From assembly GCA_963742535.1 (NCBI GenBank), contig CAVUMC010000002.1, forward strand, positions 806,001-870,000: 64,000 nt of DNA, in the 5' to 3' direction. Origin of the DNA: VRUE01 sp963742535. Its GTDB lineage: Bacteria > Actinomycetota > Thermoleophilia > Solirubrobacterales > 70-9. Positions 44,192 through 52,532 of the stretch are shown here, piece by piece. The translations under genes and the position numbers were made by a program. Under the pieces are notes generated by a model, which saw only the letters and a program-made list of their open reading frames with translations, did not search any database and was not told the DNA's origin. Each line of letters begins with the position of its first letter. Position 1 is the stretch's first letter.

Positions 44192-44734
44192 TCAGCTTTT
44201 CGCCCTGCTGGGTCCAGGTCGAGCCCGAACGGGTGAAGATCCAGGCGGCGCCCTTCCAGTTGTCCGTCGAGCCAGCCGCCGATCAAGCGCAGTGTTGCCG
44301 TCTCCGGACAACGCCACGGTGTAACCGAACCAAGGGTTCTTGGTCGCGCCAGCGCCGGTCAGCTTGCCGCCCTGCTGGGTCCAGGTCGAGCCCGAACGGG
44401 TGAAGATCCAGGCGGCGCCTTTGCGGAACTCGTCGCCTGGCGCGCCGATCAGCGCGGTGTTGCCGTCGGCGGAGAGCGCGACGCTCGTGCCGAATCCAGC
44501 TCCGCTTTCGCTCTCGCCGCCGGCGGTCAGCTTCGGCCCCTGCTGGCTCCAAACCCCGCCCGAGCGCGTGAACACCCAGGCCGCGCCCTTCCTGCCGTCG
44601 TCGTTCCAGCCGCCGACGAGGGCCGTGTTGCCGTCGGCGGAGAGGGCGACGAGAACGCCGAACTCGCTGTTGTCCTCTTCGCCACCGGTGAGCTTCGGTC
44701 CCTGCTGGGTCCAGACCCCGCTCGAGCGGGTCAA
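44192..44734 (-). CDS. fragment: middle repeats of the propeller protein
   Basis: A 180-residue frame with three blades (VWTQQGPKLTGGEEDNSEFG, VWSQQGPKLTAGGESESG, TWTQQGGKLTGAGATKNPWFG). It breaks at ALSGDGNTAL near 44285, where GATCAAGCGCAG replaces the usual GATCAGCGCGG. A further break near 44265 must be corrected before the next blade, KGAAWIFTRSG, is in frame. Confidence 0.6.
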   Translation of the reverse strand: MTRSSGVWTQQGPKLTGGEEDNSEFGVLVALSADGNTALVGGWNDDGRKGAAWVFTRSGGVWSQQGPKLTAGGESESGAGFGTSVALSADGNTALIGAPGDEFRKGAAWIFTRSGSTWTQQGGKLTGAGATKNPWFGYTVALSGDGNTALDRRLARRTTGRAPPGSSPVRARPGPSRAKS

Positions 44735-44827
44735 TACCCACGTCGCCGCCGATCGACGGCGTCGTCCTCCGGCGCACCGACCAGCGCGGTGTTGCCGTCG
44801 TCCGAGAGCGCCACGCTGGCGCCGAAT

Positions 44828-46021
44828 TCACCGGCTCCGGTCTCGCCGGTGCCGGTGAGCTTCGCGCCCTGTTGGCTCCAGGTGGAGCCAGAGCGGGTGA
44901 AGACCCACGCTGCGCCCGACTTCGCTGTCGTCGCGGGGCGCGCCAACCAGCGCCGTGTTGCCGTCGGCGGAAAGGGCGAGACTGGAGCCGAACCTGCCTT
45001 CTCCGGTCTCACCAGTGCCGGTGAGCTTTTCGCCTTGTTGGGTCCAGGTCGATCCGGAACGGGTGAAGACCCAGGCGGCGCCAACGTCGTCGTCGTCGCG
45101 AGGCGCGCCGACCAGGGCGGTGTTGCCGTCGGCGGACAGAGCCACGCTCGTGCCGAATTCGCCTTCTCCGGTCTCGCCGGTTCCGGTGAGCTTTCCTCCC
45201 TGCTGACCCCAAGCAGTCCCGGAGCGGGTGAAGATCCAGGCGGCGCCGACGTTGCCGTTGTCGCTCCAGCCGCCGATCAGTGCCGTGCTGCCGTCGGCCG
45301 AGAGCGCGACGCTCTTGCCGAATTCGGCTTGCCCGGCCTCGCCCGCGCCAGCGAGCTTTGCGCCTTGTTGGGTCCAGGCCGATCCGGAACGGGTGAAAAC
45401 CCAGGCGGCACCGGCGTTGCTGTTGTCGGCGGGCGCGCCGATCAAGCGCAGTGTTGCCGTCGGCTGAGAGCGTGACGCTGGAGCCGAACCTGCCTTTCCC
45501 GGTCCCACCCGCGCCGGTGAGCTTTTCTCCCTGCTGGCTCCAGGTCGAGTACCGGAGCGGGTGAAGACCCAGGCCGCGCCGACGTTTTCGTTATCGGCGG
45601 GACCGCCGATCAGCGCGGTGTCGCCGTCGTCGGAGAGCGCCACGCTCGTGCCGAATTCGCCTTCGCCGACGTGGGCGAATTCGCCTTCGCCGACGTGGCC
45701 CGTGCCGACCAGCTTGCCGCCCTGCTGAGTCCAGGCCCCGCCCGAGCGCACGAAGACCCACGCCGCGCCGGCGCCGATGCCAGTTTCTTCACCGCCAACG
45801 ATCCCGTAGCGCGCGCCGATCAGCGCGGTGTTGCCGTCTCCCGACAGCGCCACCGTGTAGCCGAACCGGCCGCTGCCGGGGGTCGCGTCGGCGCCGGTGA
45901 GCTTTTGGCCCTGTTGGATCATCGGGTCGATCCGCAGCGGATAGGTCGCGCCGCGATCGGCGACGCGGATCAGCACATGCCCGTTCGCCAGCTGCAGCCA
46001 GGAAGCGCAGCACGTGCCCAC
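44828..46021 (-). CDS. fragment: first repeats of the propeller protein
   Basis: A 397-residue frame with about five blades. Residues ~190-228 are read in the wrong frame between two compensating indels (near 45548 and 45445) and then return to IGAPADNSNAGAAWVFTRSG. The frame is lost again near 44923, where an extra G turns VGAAWVF into VGRSVGL. A 24-base stretch encoding HVGEGEFA is duplicated in tandem at 45656-45703. Confidence 0.6.
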   Translation of the reverse strand: MGTCCASWLQLANGHVLIRVADRGATYPLRIDPMIQQGQKLTGADATPGSGRFGYTVALSGDGNTALIGARYGIVGGEETGIGAGAAWVFVRSGGAWTQQGGKLVGTGHVGEGEFAHVGEGEFGTSVALSDDGDTALIGGPADNENVGAAWVFTRSGTRPGASREKSSPARVGPGKAGSAPASRSQPTATLRLIGAPADNSNAGAAWVFTRSGSAWTQQGAKLAGAGEAGQAEFGKSVALSADGSTALIGGWSDNGNVGAAWIFTRSGTAWGQQGGKLTGTGETGEGEFGTSVALSADGNTALVGAPRDDDDVGAAWVFTRSGSTWTQQGEKLTGTGETGEGRFGSSLALSADGNTALVGAPRDDSEVGRSVGLHPLWLHLEPTGREAHRHRRDRSR

Positions 46022-46688
46022 GCGCGTCGGTCGCGACGAGGTCGCCGTAGCGCAGGGCGGCGCCTTCGCCAGTGAGCAACACCGAGTCGTCCTGCAGCCG
46101 CGCGGCGAGGTTGCCGGAGAGAGCCAGCGACAGCGTCAGCGGCCCGGCGGAAGCGACGGGGCGAGCCGCGATGTCGAAGCCCTGCTCGATTCCCAGCGGG
46201 CCGTTCGCGTACCACTCCGTCAATGGACCGCGCGCATAGCTGACACGGTTGGCGCGCACTCGCGGCGCAGCGGACTCAACCGAACGAAGCGCGCTGTCAT
46301 AGCCATACGCGGAGAGCGACATGCCGAGCTGCGCGGTGCCCGACGCGACCATGAGGCCACGGCGCGAGAAGCCAGTGCGCAAGCGCTGCGCAGGATTGAC
46401 CGCTCGCAGACCCCTGAGGCGATAGGCAGGTGCGTCCTGCCCAAGGGCCGCCGAGACCGGACCCTGCGCGGCGAGCGGCAGGCTCGTCAGGCCATGATGG
46501 GTCATCGCGGTCGGCGTGGGGGCGCCGCTGGGCAGCGTCCAGAACACCGCCACGCTTGCGACCGCCGCCGCCACGCCCGCAAGCAGAACCACAAACCGGG
46601 TTCGCAGCCGGCCGCTTCGTGTCGCGGCCCCGCGCCCACTCACAGGGAATCCACGCATAGCGGCTTCTGGTCCCATCATCCCCCTCAT
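45789..46688 (-). CDS. fragment: N-terminal part of the propeller protein
   Basis: A 299-residue frame whose first ~228 residues are real. A transmembrane or signal segment, FVVLLAGVAAAVASVAVFWTL, is near residue 32. A beta-rich domain follows (YDSALRSVESAAPRVRANRVSYARGPLTEWYANGPLGIEQGFD, then LTLSLALSGNLAARLQDDS). Around 46008 an extra T ends the frame at ARGHVLR; the sense continues as SWLQLANGHVLIRVADRG in another frame. The last ~70 residues, rich in Arg, are frame-shadow. Confidence 0.65.
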   Translation of the reverse strand: MRGMMGPEAAMRGFPVSGRGAATRSGRLRTRFVVLLAGVAAAVASVAVFWTLPSGAPTPTAMTHHGLTSLPLAAQGPVSAALGQDAPAYRLRGLRAVNPAQRLRTGFSRRGLMVASGTAQLGMSLSAYGYDSALRSVESAAPRVRANRVSYARGPLTEWYANGPLGIEQGFDIAARPVASAGPLTLSLALSGNLAARLQDDSVLLTGEGAALRYGDLVATDARGHVLRFLAAAGERACADPRRRSRRDLSAADRPDDPTGPKAHRRRRDPRQRPVRLHGGAVGRRQHRADRRALRDRWR

Positions 46689-46706
46689 CCCGTCCTCACC
46701 GTAGCG

Positions 46707-47567
46707 CTAGGCGGTGCCCGAAGCGAGCAGGACCACGTTCGAGAGGTTCAGTGGCCCCGAGCCGCCTCCCGCGTCCGCTGCGGCCTGAGTGATCGCTTCC
46801 CAGGCCTCCTCCTGAGCCTCGCCCGCGTGCCGCTCGATCATTGCCCGGATCGGCGCGGCGATTGCCCTTATGTAGGCGGTGAAGTGCTCGGGGGAGTCGA
46901 ACTCGAAGGTGACCTGATCCTGCTCCACGGCGACGCTCGAGAACCCACCCCCCTCGAGCAGCCCGCCGATGGCGGCAGGGGTGGGCCGGGAAAGGGGACC
47001 GGGCGTTCCGGCCGGCGGCGGAGGCACACCCAGCCGCTCCATCGTCGTCCTCATCGGGATCGAGAGAAAAGGGACCTGATCGGGCTCGCCCCAGGAGGCG
47101 ATCGCGATCCGCGCACCCGGCTCGAGGAAGCCTCGGATGCGCCGTGCCGCCGCCTCTGCATCGGGCTCGAAGATGATCCCCCAGCGCGAGACGGCAGCGT
47201 CGAAGCTCTCATACGGAAATTCGAGACTGGAGGCATCCGACTCGATGAACTCGACGTTGCCCAAGCCAGCCGCCGCAGCTCGTCCACGCCCGAACGCGAG
47301 CATCTCGGCGGAGATATCGGTGGCCACAACGCGGCCCTCCGGCCCGGCCACACGCGCGGCGGTCAGCGCCGGCTCGCCATAGCCGGCGGCGACGTCCAGG
47401 ACCCTGCTCCCCGCCCGCACCCCGGCGAGCTCCACCAGCCGCGCGCTGATGTGCCGGTCGGCGCGGTCGTTGAACTCGCTCCACTCGTTCCACCCCACCG
47501 CGGCGGAGTCCCAGTTCCTGTGCTGCGCCTCGCGGAAGTCGACTGGATCGATCGCCTCAGGCTCCAT
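46707..47567 (-). CDS. class I SAM-dependent methyltransferase (UbiE-like)
   Basis: About 286 residues. Motif I is SRVLDVAAGYGEPALTAAR near residue 56, followed by VVATDISAEMLAFGRGRA with the ribose-binding Asp. FIESDASSLEFPYESFDAAVSRWGIIFEPD holds motifs II and III. The C-terminal part, rich in Gly and Pro, likely forms the substrate cap. The ATG at 47565-47567 is preferred because AGGAGG lies 7 bases upstream; the GTG at 47573 would sit almost on it. It follows the secreted-protein operon by 41 bases but is probably separate. Substrate unknown. Confidence 0.87.
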   Translation of the reverse strand: MEPEAIDPVDFREAQHRNWDSAAVGWNEWSEFNDRADRHISARLVELAGVRAGSRVLDVAAGYGEPALTAARVAGPEGRVVATDISAEMLAFGRGRAAAAGLGNVEFIESDASSLEFPYESFDAAVSRWGIIFEPDAEAAARRIRGFLEPGARIAIASWGEPDQVPFLSIPMRTTMERLGVPPPPAGTPGPLSRPTPAAIGGLLEGGGFSSVAVEQDQVTFEFDSPEHFTAYIRAIAAPIRAMIERHAGEAQEEAWEAITQAAADAGGGSGPLNLSNVVLLASGTA

Positions 47568-47608
47568 GCTCACCCCTCCTCACACCCCATCGCGGGGACA
47601 TGGCGACG

Positions 47609-49024
47609 CTAGCCGATCCGTGGGGCCGACACGCGGAAATGCTTGATCGCCGCCGGGCCGCGCAAGCCGGTCGGGCCGATCGCGCGCACACGCAGCGCGT
47701 GTCGCCCACGCGCTGCCCAGTAGCGCAGCGGTGAGTTACAGCGCCGGTAGCGACCGCGGTCGCGCTTGCACTCGAACCCCCGGACCCTGGTCGGCGAGTA
47801 GAAGCGAAAGCGTGCGCGGATTCTGCGGTGACGGGTGACGGCGACCTTCCAAAAGTGCTCGGCGAGAACCAGGATCGTCCGGGGTCGCTTGCGGACCCGG
47901 CGGCGATGGCCGGGCGGATCGGTGGAGGCCGAGAAAGGATCGGTGGAGGTGAAGATGCGGCCTTTGATGCCAACCAGGGCGCAGAGCGAGGTCGAGGCAC
48001 AAGAAGCCCCGAAGAGCGCGTTCCATGGCTGCCGTTCGGTGCCTTCGGTGGGAGTGAACGGAACCAGGTTCTCGAAGTGCCAGGTGCCGGCGCCTCCCGT
48101 CGGGTCGGATGAGGTGAGCACGTCGCCATTGTTGTCGACCGCGACGCATTGGCCTGCGGTTGGACAAGAGATGCCGGTGATCTGCACTGAGGCGCCGGCG
48201 TTGGCCTCGCTCCAAGCGCCGCCACCGGCGGGATTGGTCGAGGTGAGAATGTTGCCGGTCAGGTTGCCGGTGGCGCAGAGCACGGTCGCTACGCAGTCGA
48301 CCCCTTCGAGGTCACCGGGTCCGCCCGGGGTGCCGATCGCGCGCCAAGCCGAACTGCCGCCCGTCGGGTTCGTCGAGACGAAGATTCGCCCTTCGCGGGC
48401 GACGGCGACACAGAGCGTTGGGGTGCCACAGGAGATGCCGCGCAGATCGAGTGGGCTGCCCAGCTGCGTCACTTCCCAGAGACCGGCGCTTGGATCGGTC
48501 GAGGTCAGCACCTTGCCGCTCACTCGGTAGCCCCCGGAGACTGCCGCGCAGAACGAGAGGGTGGGACAAGAGACGGCGATCAAGTGCGTGTTGCCGGTGC
48601 CGTCATTGACCACGGTGGGCGTCCAGGCATCGGCACCGCCCGTCGGATTGGTCGAGACGTAGGCAAAGCCTTCGTAGCTGGCCGCGACGCAAAAGCTCGC
48701 TGAGGCGCAGGAGATCGCCTGCAGCCTGCCGCCCGGCGTCGGGCAGTGCGCCTCCCCTTCGACGCAGGTCTTGCCGGGCCCGACCGGGTAGGCGGGATGG
48801 ACGACGTGCCACTTGGCGGCGCCGCCGGTTGGATCCTGCGAAAAGGCGAGCGTGTCGAAGCCCCCGACCGCGACGCAGAGGGACTCAGTAGGGCAAGACA
48901 CGCCGGAGAGCGGAGGAGCCGACGGGAGTTGTAGCGACGTCCACTTCGCGGCGGAAGCAGAGCCCGTGAATGCGCCGATCGCCGCCAGGAACAAGGCGCA
49001 GAGTGCGCCGATCCGCCGGCTCAT
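47609..49024 (-). CDS. secreted Cys-paired repeat protein in a sigma-factor operon
   Basis: A 471-residue exported protein with signal ALCALFLAAIGAFTGSASA. About seven repeats of ~45 residues follow the scheme GVSCPTESLCVAVG, then TSTDPTGGxxAWxxxN, each with a Cys pair. This resembles the repeats in the 950-residue protein at 35110 and suggests a disulfide-braced propeller. The C-terminal ~90 residues are basic (HRRRVRKRPRT) and end in a sandwich, FRFYSPTRVRGFECKRDRGRYRRC...HALRVRAIGP. The start overlaps the stop of the membrane regulator by 4 bases, placing it third in the operon. Confidence 0.78.
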   Translation of the reverse strand: MSRRIGALCALFLAAIGAFTGSASAAKWTSLQLPSAPPLSGVSCPTESLCVAVGGFDTLAFSQDPTGGAAKWHVVHPAYPVGPGKTCVEGEAHCPTPGGRLQAISCASASFCVAASYEGFAYVSTNPTGGADAWTPTVVNDGTGNTHLIAVSCPTLSFCAAVSGGYRVSGKVLTSTDPSAGLWEVTQLGSPLDLRGISCGTPTLCVAVAREGRIFVSTNPTGGSSAWRAIGTPGGPGDLEGVDCVATVLCATGNLTGNILTSTNPAGGGAWSEANAGASVQITGISCPTAGQCVAVDNNGDVLTSSDPTGGAGTWHFENLVPFTPTEGTERQPWNALFGASCASTSLCALVGIKGRIFTSTDPFSASTDPPGHRRRVRKRPRTILVLAEHFWKVAVTRHRRIRARFRFYSPTRVRGFECKRDRGRYRRCNSPLRYWAARGRHALRVRAIGPTGLRGPAAIKHFRVSAPRIG

Positions 49025-50631
49025 TTGCCCTGCCCGGACTCGACGATTTCGGATTGCAGGTAGGCGGTCTCGCGGTAGGGCGTGCCAGCTGGGACCCCGC
49101 CGTATTCCGTCGTGGCGCTGGGACCGAAGATCGCTTCGGCCTGAGCGAGGACCTCAGAGGTGACGGGGTCGAAGATGAGCTCACGGCCAAAGCCGCGTTC
49201 GCGGACCCAGGTCAGTGCGTCGCCGCGGCGCCCGGCGACGTCGGTGACACCGTGCTCGGTCTCGATGCCCGGCATTTCAGCGAGGGCGGCGAGGGCGGCG
49301 GCGCGCAACGCCCGGCTCGTGATCGGTTCCGTGAGGATTTCCATCAGCCTTTCGGCGGTCACCCCGCCCCGGTGCGAGCTGGCCGGTGACGGGTCCACCG
49401 GCAAGCTTTCGGCGGGACGATTTTCGATCGCCAGGCGCAGTGCTTCGGGCTCGGTCGGGAGCCGGGAGAGCTTGGTGAAGTTGGCGAAGGCATGCTTGCC
49501 CCGAAAGTCGTGGGAGGGGAATTCCTTCATCAGGCGGCCGGAGCTGTCGCGGGTGACGTGATGTTCGGCAGGGTCGTATTCGAACGGCGGCGGCGAACCA
49601 GTTTCTTCCCAGCGGCTCTGGTCGGCGCTCGAGAGGAATTCGATCTGACCAAGAGCGTCGCGAACGCGTGTCGTCCCGTCGACAGCCGTCCAGACTTCTT
49701 TCGTCGTCGGCACCAGAGCGGGGAGTGCGTTCCCCTCGGGTCCCAGGAGGTTCGCCGTGAAGTGCCTCGGCTTCTTCCTCGATCCCGTCCCTGGGCCGTC
49801 CGGTTCCCATCCCTGCAGCTGGACCACCTTCGTCTTCTCGTAGAGGAGTTGCCCGGGCTGCGGCGGCGTCAGGGACGAGGCGCCTTCGGCGCCCTGGGGG
49901 ATCCCGATCGCGCCAATGCTGCTGGCCGGCTCTGGAACCGGCTTGCACGGCGCAACCGGCCCTTTGACCACCTGGAACTGGGCCTGGAAGCCACCTTCTG
50001 GATCTCCACCGAAGGGGTTCGCCGACCCGGAGATGACCACGACCTGGTCGGGCCGAAACGATTCGGGATCGAGGCTGATGTTCGGGATCGTTTCGCGAGC
50101 CTCGTCCGCGGACAGATGACCGCGCTTGTATGCCCGCCACTGTTCACGGTACTGCTGGGGGCTCATGATCCCGATCGTCAACGCCGGGCCCCGACCGCCC
50201 ATCTCGAACCCGCCGGTCCTCCCCCCCATCGACGTTTTCGCGGTCGAGGGCGTGAGGTGCCGCTGGCGACAGGTCACTCCCGCCGGCAGCCAATTCACCT
50301 GCGCCGGAATCCCCGCGCGCTCCAGCGCCTGTTCCAAGCCCTCGGCGTCTTCGAGGTTGTAGATCTTGATCGTGACGCCGCCACCCTGCTGCGGCTCGAC
50401 CGCGAAGGCCCGCGGAGCATTGCCACCGCCGGAGCTGAAAACCAGCACCGCGACGGCGGCGGCGAGAACCGCGGCCGCGCCCAGCGCCAGCCGGGGCGCG
50501 CGGCGCCAGGCGGGCCTGGTCGTCGCGCTCTCGGCGCTCTCCCTCTCAACGCCGCGCTCAGCGACCACGGCCTTCAGCTCGTCGAGCAGTCTCCGCTCGA
50601 AATTGTCGTCGGGTCCTTGCTTCCGTTTCAC
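49021..50631 (-). CDS. single-pass membrane protein, probable sigma-factor partner
   Basis: A 536-residue protein. Residues 1-47 are a short cytoplasmic part, FERRLLDELKAVVAERGVE. One transmembrane helix follows, APRLALGAAAVLAAAVAVLVFSSGGG. The rest (~460 residues) is extracytoplasmic and lacks repeats. This layout (short inner tail, single helix, large outer sensor, directly after a sigma gene) matches CU044_5270-type and anti-sigma-like proteins of actinobacteria. No classic zinc anti-sigma motif is seen. It overlaps the sigma stop and the secreted-protein start by 4 bases each. Likely role: keep the sigma factor inactive until an outside signal. Confidence 0.75.
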   Translation of the reverse strand: MKRKQGPDDNFERRLLDELKAVVAERGVERESAESATTRPAWRRAPRLALGAAAVLAAAVAVLVFSSGGGNAPRAFAVEPQQGGGVTIKIYNLEDAEGLEQALERAGIPAQVNWLPAGVTCRQRHLTPSTAKTSMGGRTGGFEMGGRGPALTIGIMSPQQYREQWRAYKRGHLSADEARETIPNISLDPESFRPDQVVVISGSANPFGGDPEGGFQAQFQVVKGPVAPCKPVPEPASSIGAIGIPQGAEGASSLTPPQPGQLLYEKTKVVQLQGWEPDGPGTGSRKKPRHFTANLLGPEGNALPALVPTTKEVWTAVDGTTRVRDALGQIEFLSSADQSRWEETGSPPPFEYDPAEHHVTRDSSGRLMKEFPSHDFRGKHAFANFTKLSRLPTEPEALRLAIENRPAESLPVDPSPASSHRGGVTAERLMEILTEPITSRALRAAALAALAEMPGIETEHGVTDVAGRRGDALTWVRERGFGRELIFDPVTSEVLAQAEAIFGPSATTEYGGVPAGTPYRETAYLQSEIVESGQGK

Positions 50632-51284
50632 GATTCATCCACCCCGTTCGCAGTTGATTCGGTTGAGGTCGCCTCGAGCTCGGTCCGCAGCTTGCGCCGC
50701 GCCCGGTGCAGGCGCACCCGCGCGGTGACCGGACGCACACCGGCCGCGGCCGCGGCTTCGGCGACCGTCAGCTCGTCGAGCGCGACCAGCTCCATAACCG
50801 CCCGCTCGTCCTCGGAAAGACTGTCCATCGCCGCGTAGAGGCGACGCGATTGGGCGGCGGCGTCGATCCGCGCATCCATCCGCGCCTCGTCCTCCTCAGC
50901 CAGCAGGGTGCTCCCGCGCAGCCGCTGCTCCCGCGCCCACTCCCGACCACGGCGCCGCCGGTCGTTGGCAACGAGGACGCGAGCAATCCCATAGAGCCAC
51001 GCTTTCGGCGTACCGCGCCCCGGCCGGTAACGATGAGCCGAGTCGATCGCGGCGAGAAAGATCTCCGCGGTCAGATCCGCCACCCGCTCACGATCGCCAA
51101 CCCGCCGCGCAACGAACCCCTGCAGGCCCTCGACGTGCTCCCGGTAGAAGACCTCAAACAGCTCCGGATCGGCGTCGATCCAGCGCAACTGATCGGCCCT
51201 GACCCCCTGCGCCTGCGCCGCAACCAAGCGCAGCCTGCGGCTGAGCGCACTCGGCGCCCGGGGCACCGCTTCCTCTATCTCCAT
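50628..51284 (-). CDS. ECF-type RNA polymerase sigma factor
   Basis: About 218 residues. Region 2 reads LFEVFYREHVEGLQGFVARRVGDRERVADLTAEIFLAAIDSAHRYRPGRGTPKAWLYGIARVLVANDRRRR. Region 4 reads LYAAMDSLSEDERAVMELVALDELTVAEAAAAAGVRPVTARVRLHRARRKLR. Both are complete. The ATG at 51282-51284 is chosen, with AAGGGAC just upstream; a TTG at 51302 is also in frame. It is the first gene of a tightly overlapping trio with the membrane partner and the secreted repeat protein. It should direct polymerase to its own operon and an unknown regulon. Confidence 0.9.
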   Translation of the reverse strand: MEIEEAVPRAPSALSRRLRLVAAQAQGVRADQLRWIDADPELFEVFYREHVEGLQGFVARRVGDRERVADLTAEIFLAAIDSAHRYRPGRGTPKAWLYGIARVLVANDRRRRGREWAREQRLRGSTLLAEEDEARMDARIDAAAQSRRLYAAMDSLSEDERAVMELVALDELTVAEAAAAAGVRPVTARVRLHRARRKLRTELEATSTESTANGVDES

Positions 51285-51341
51285 GTCCCTTGTTGGTCGC
51301 AAGGGGGGAAAGCGTTACCGACCAGGGCCTACGGCCGTCGC

Positions 51342-52352
51342 CTACCGCTCCGCGCAAAGACGCTCGGCGGCGATCCAGTTGGCGCGACGAGCGTTGCGGA
51401 TGCCGTCGCAGCCGCCAGGAGGTCCGCGCCGTGCGGTCGTCGCCGGCCGCCCGGCAACCGTCGCGAGCAGCAGTGGCGCCGGGTTGATCGGCGTGTCGTA
51501 GTGGCGCACCTCGAAGTGCAGGTGCGGTCCTGTCGCGTCCCCGGTCGAACCGACGTACCCGATCCGGGTGCCGCCGACCACTTCCTCTCCTACGTAGGCG
51601 GTGATCCTGGACATGTGCCCGTACCAGCTCGTGTACCCGAGGCGATGCTGAATCACGACGAGGTTGCCGTAGCCGCCACCGTTGTAGGCGGCGTAGATGA
51701 CGGTGCCGACGCCGGCGGCGGCGATCGGGGTGCCTTCCGGCTCCGGGAAGTCGACACCCGTGTGGGTGTAGCCGTTCCGCGGGGCGCCAAACGGGTCTCC
51801 GATCGGGCCCGGGACTGGTCGCAGGAAGCGGACCGGGCCGGTGGGGGCGGGTGCTTCTCCACTGTCCCCGCTCGCTCCCGATCGGAGCGAGCGGATCGTG
51901 ACCGGCCCCGCCAGCCCATCGGCCGTGACGCCGGCTGCCTCCTGGGCTCGCGCCACCGCTGCCCGGGTCAGCGGACCGAAGAGGCCGTCGGCCCTGCCGG
52001 GGCCATGGCCGGCGCGCTGGAGCAGGAACTGGAGCGCCGCGACGTCCCAGCCCTTGTCGCCGGATCGCATCACCCTGCTGCCGAGCCCGGGCCTACCGCG
52101 CCAGCCCAGCGCCCGCCGGGTTTCGGGGCCCGCGACCCCGTCGACGTGCAGCCCACGCCGCTGCTGGAAGGCGCGAATTCCGTGACGAGTGAGCGGCCCC
52201 TTGACCCCGTCGACGAAGCCGCTGTAGAGCCGCAGGCCCTGCAGCGCCGACTGCAAAGCAGCGACTTTCGCGGGCGACGCATCAGCCACCGCGGGCGCAG
52301 CGAGCGCAGTCAGGACCAGCGCCAACGCGCCGATTCTGCGAACCAAGCGCAT
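51342..52352 (-). CDS. secreted M23 peptidase with two peptidoglycan-binding domains
   Basis: A 336-residue cell-wall hydrolase. Signal: RIGALALVLTALAAPAVADA. Two PG_binding_1 domains follow: VAALQSALQGLRLYSGFVDGVKGPLTRHGIRAFQQRRGL and VAALQFLLQRAGHGPGRADGLFGPLTRAAVARAQ. The M23 domain shows the zinc ligands in YTHTGVDFPEPEGTPI near residue 194 and TGPHLHFEVRHY near residue 272. GYTSWYGHMSRI is also conserved. It should cut peptide crosslinks in the wall. A short C-terminal tail with two Cys is unusual. It is divergent from the 52533 gene; the 180-base gap between them shows no gene. Confidence 0.92.
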   Translation of the reverse strand: MRLVRRIGALALVLTALAAPAVADASPAKVAALQSALQGLRLYSGFVDGVKGPLTRHGIRAFQQRRGLHVDGVAGPETRRALGWRGRPGLGSRVMRSGDKGWDVAALQFLLQRAGHGPGRADGLFGPLTRAAVARAQEAAGVTADGLAGPVTIRSLRSGASGDSGEAPAPTGPVRFLRPVPGPIGDPFGAPRNGYTHTGVDFPEPEGTPIAAAGVGTVIYAAYNGGGYGNLVVIQHRLGYTSWYGHMSRITAYVGEEVVGGTRIGYVGSTGDATGPHLHFEVRHYDTPINPAPLLLATVAGRPATTARRGPPGGCDGIRNARRANWIAAERLCAER

Positions 52353-52532
52353 TCACCGACGGTGAAGGCAACCAGTGTGCAATTCAGGAAGTCTGGGGCC
52401 GCGCAAGGGCTCGTGCAGCCGGCGCATCAGCGGATTCAACTCGCCGTTGGACTCCCCCGCCGCTTCTCGTAGGGCCGTACCAACGTCAACAAGCCGTCAC
52501 GGCGGGATGGCCTCGTGCGTGTGTCGATTGAG

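Larger units (their letters stand above)
43110..46688 (-). pseudogene. large secreted beta-propeller repeat protein broken by several frameshifts
   Basis: One gene of about 1,190 codons, now spread over five overlapping frames. It has a signal/anchor, a unique N-terminal part, and about 14 repeats of ~49 residues. The repeats read GAAWVFTRSGSTWTQQGxKLT, then GTGETGEGxFGxSVALSADGNTALVGA. They resemble FG-GAP/integrin-type propeller blades. A Pro/Cys-rich linker and a C-terminal beta-sandwich close it. Reading-frame breaks occur near 46008, 45548, 45445, 44923, 44748, 44285 and ~44265. Two of them carry the same extra A. It could be a decaying surface protein or a repeat region that assembled badly. 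Confidence 0.78.

Noticed and set aside
43200..46000. CRISPR-like or tandem DNA repeat array
   Set aside because: The ~147-base periodicity encodes diverged 49-residue protein blades; there are no identical short repeats with unique spacers.
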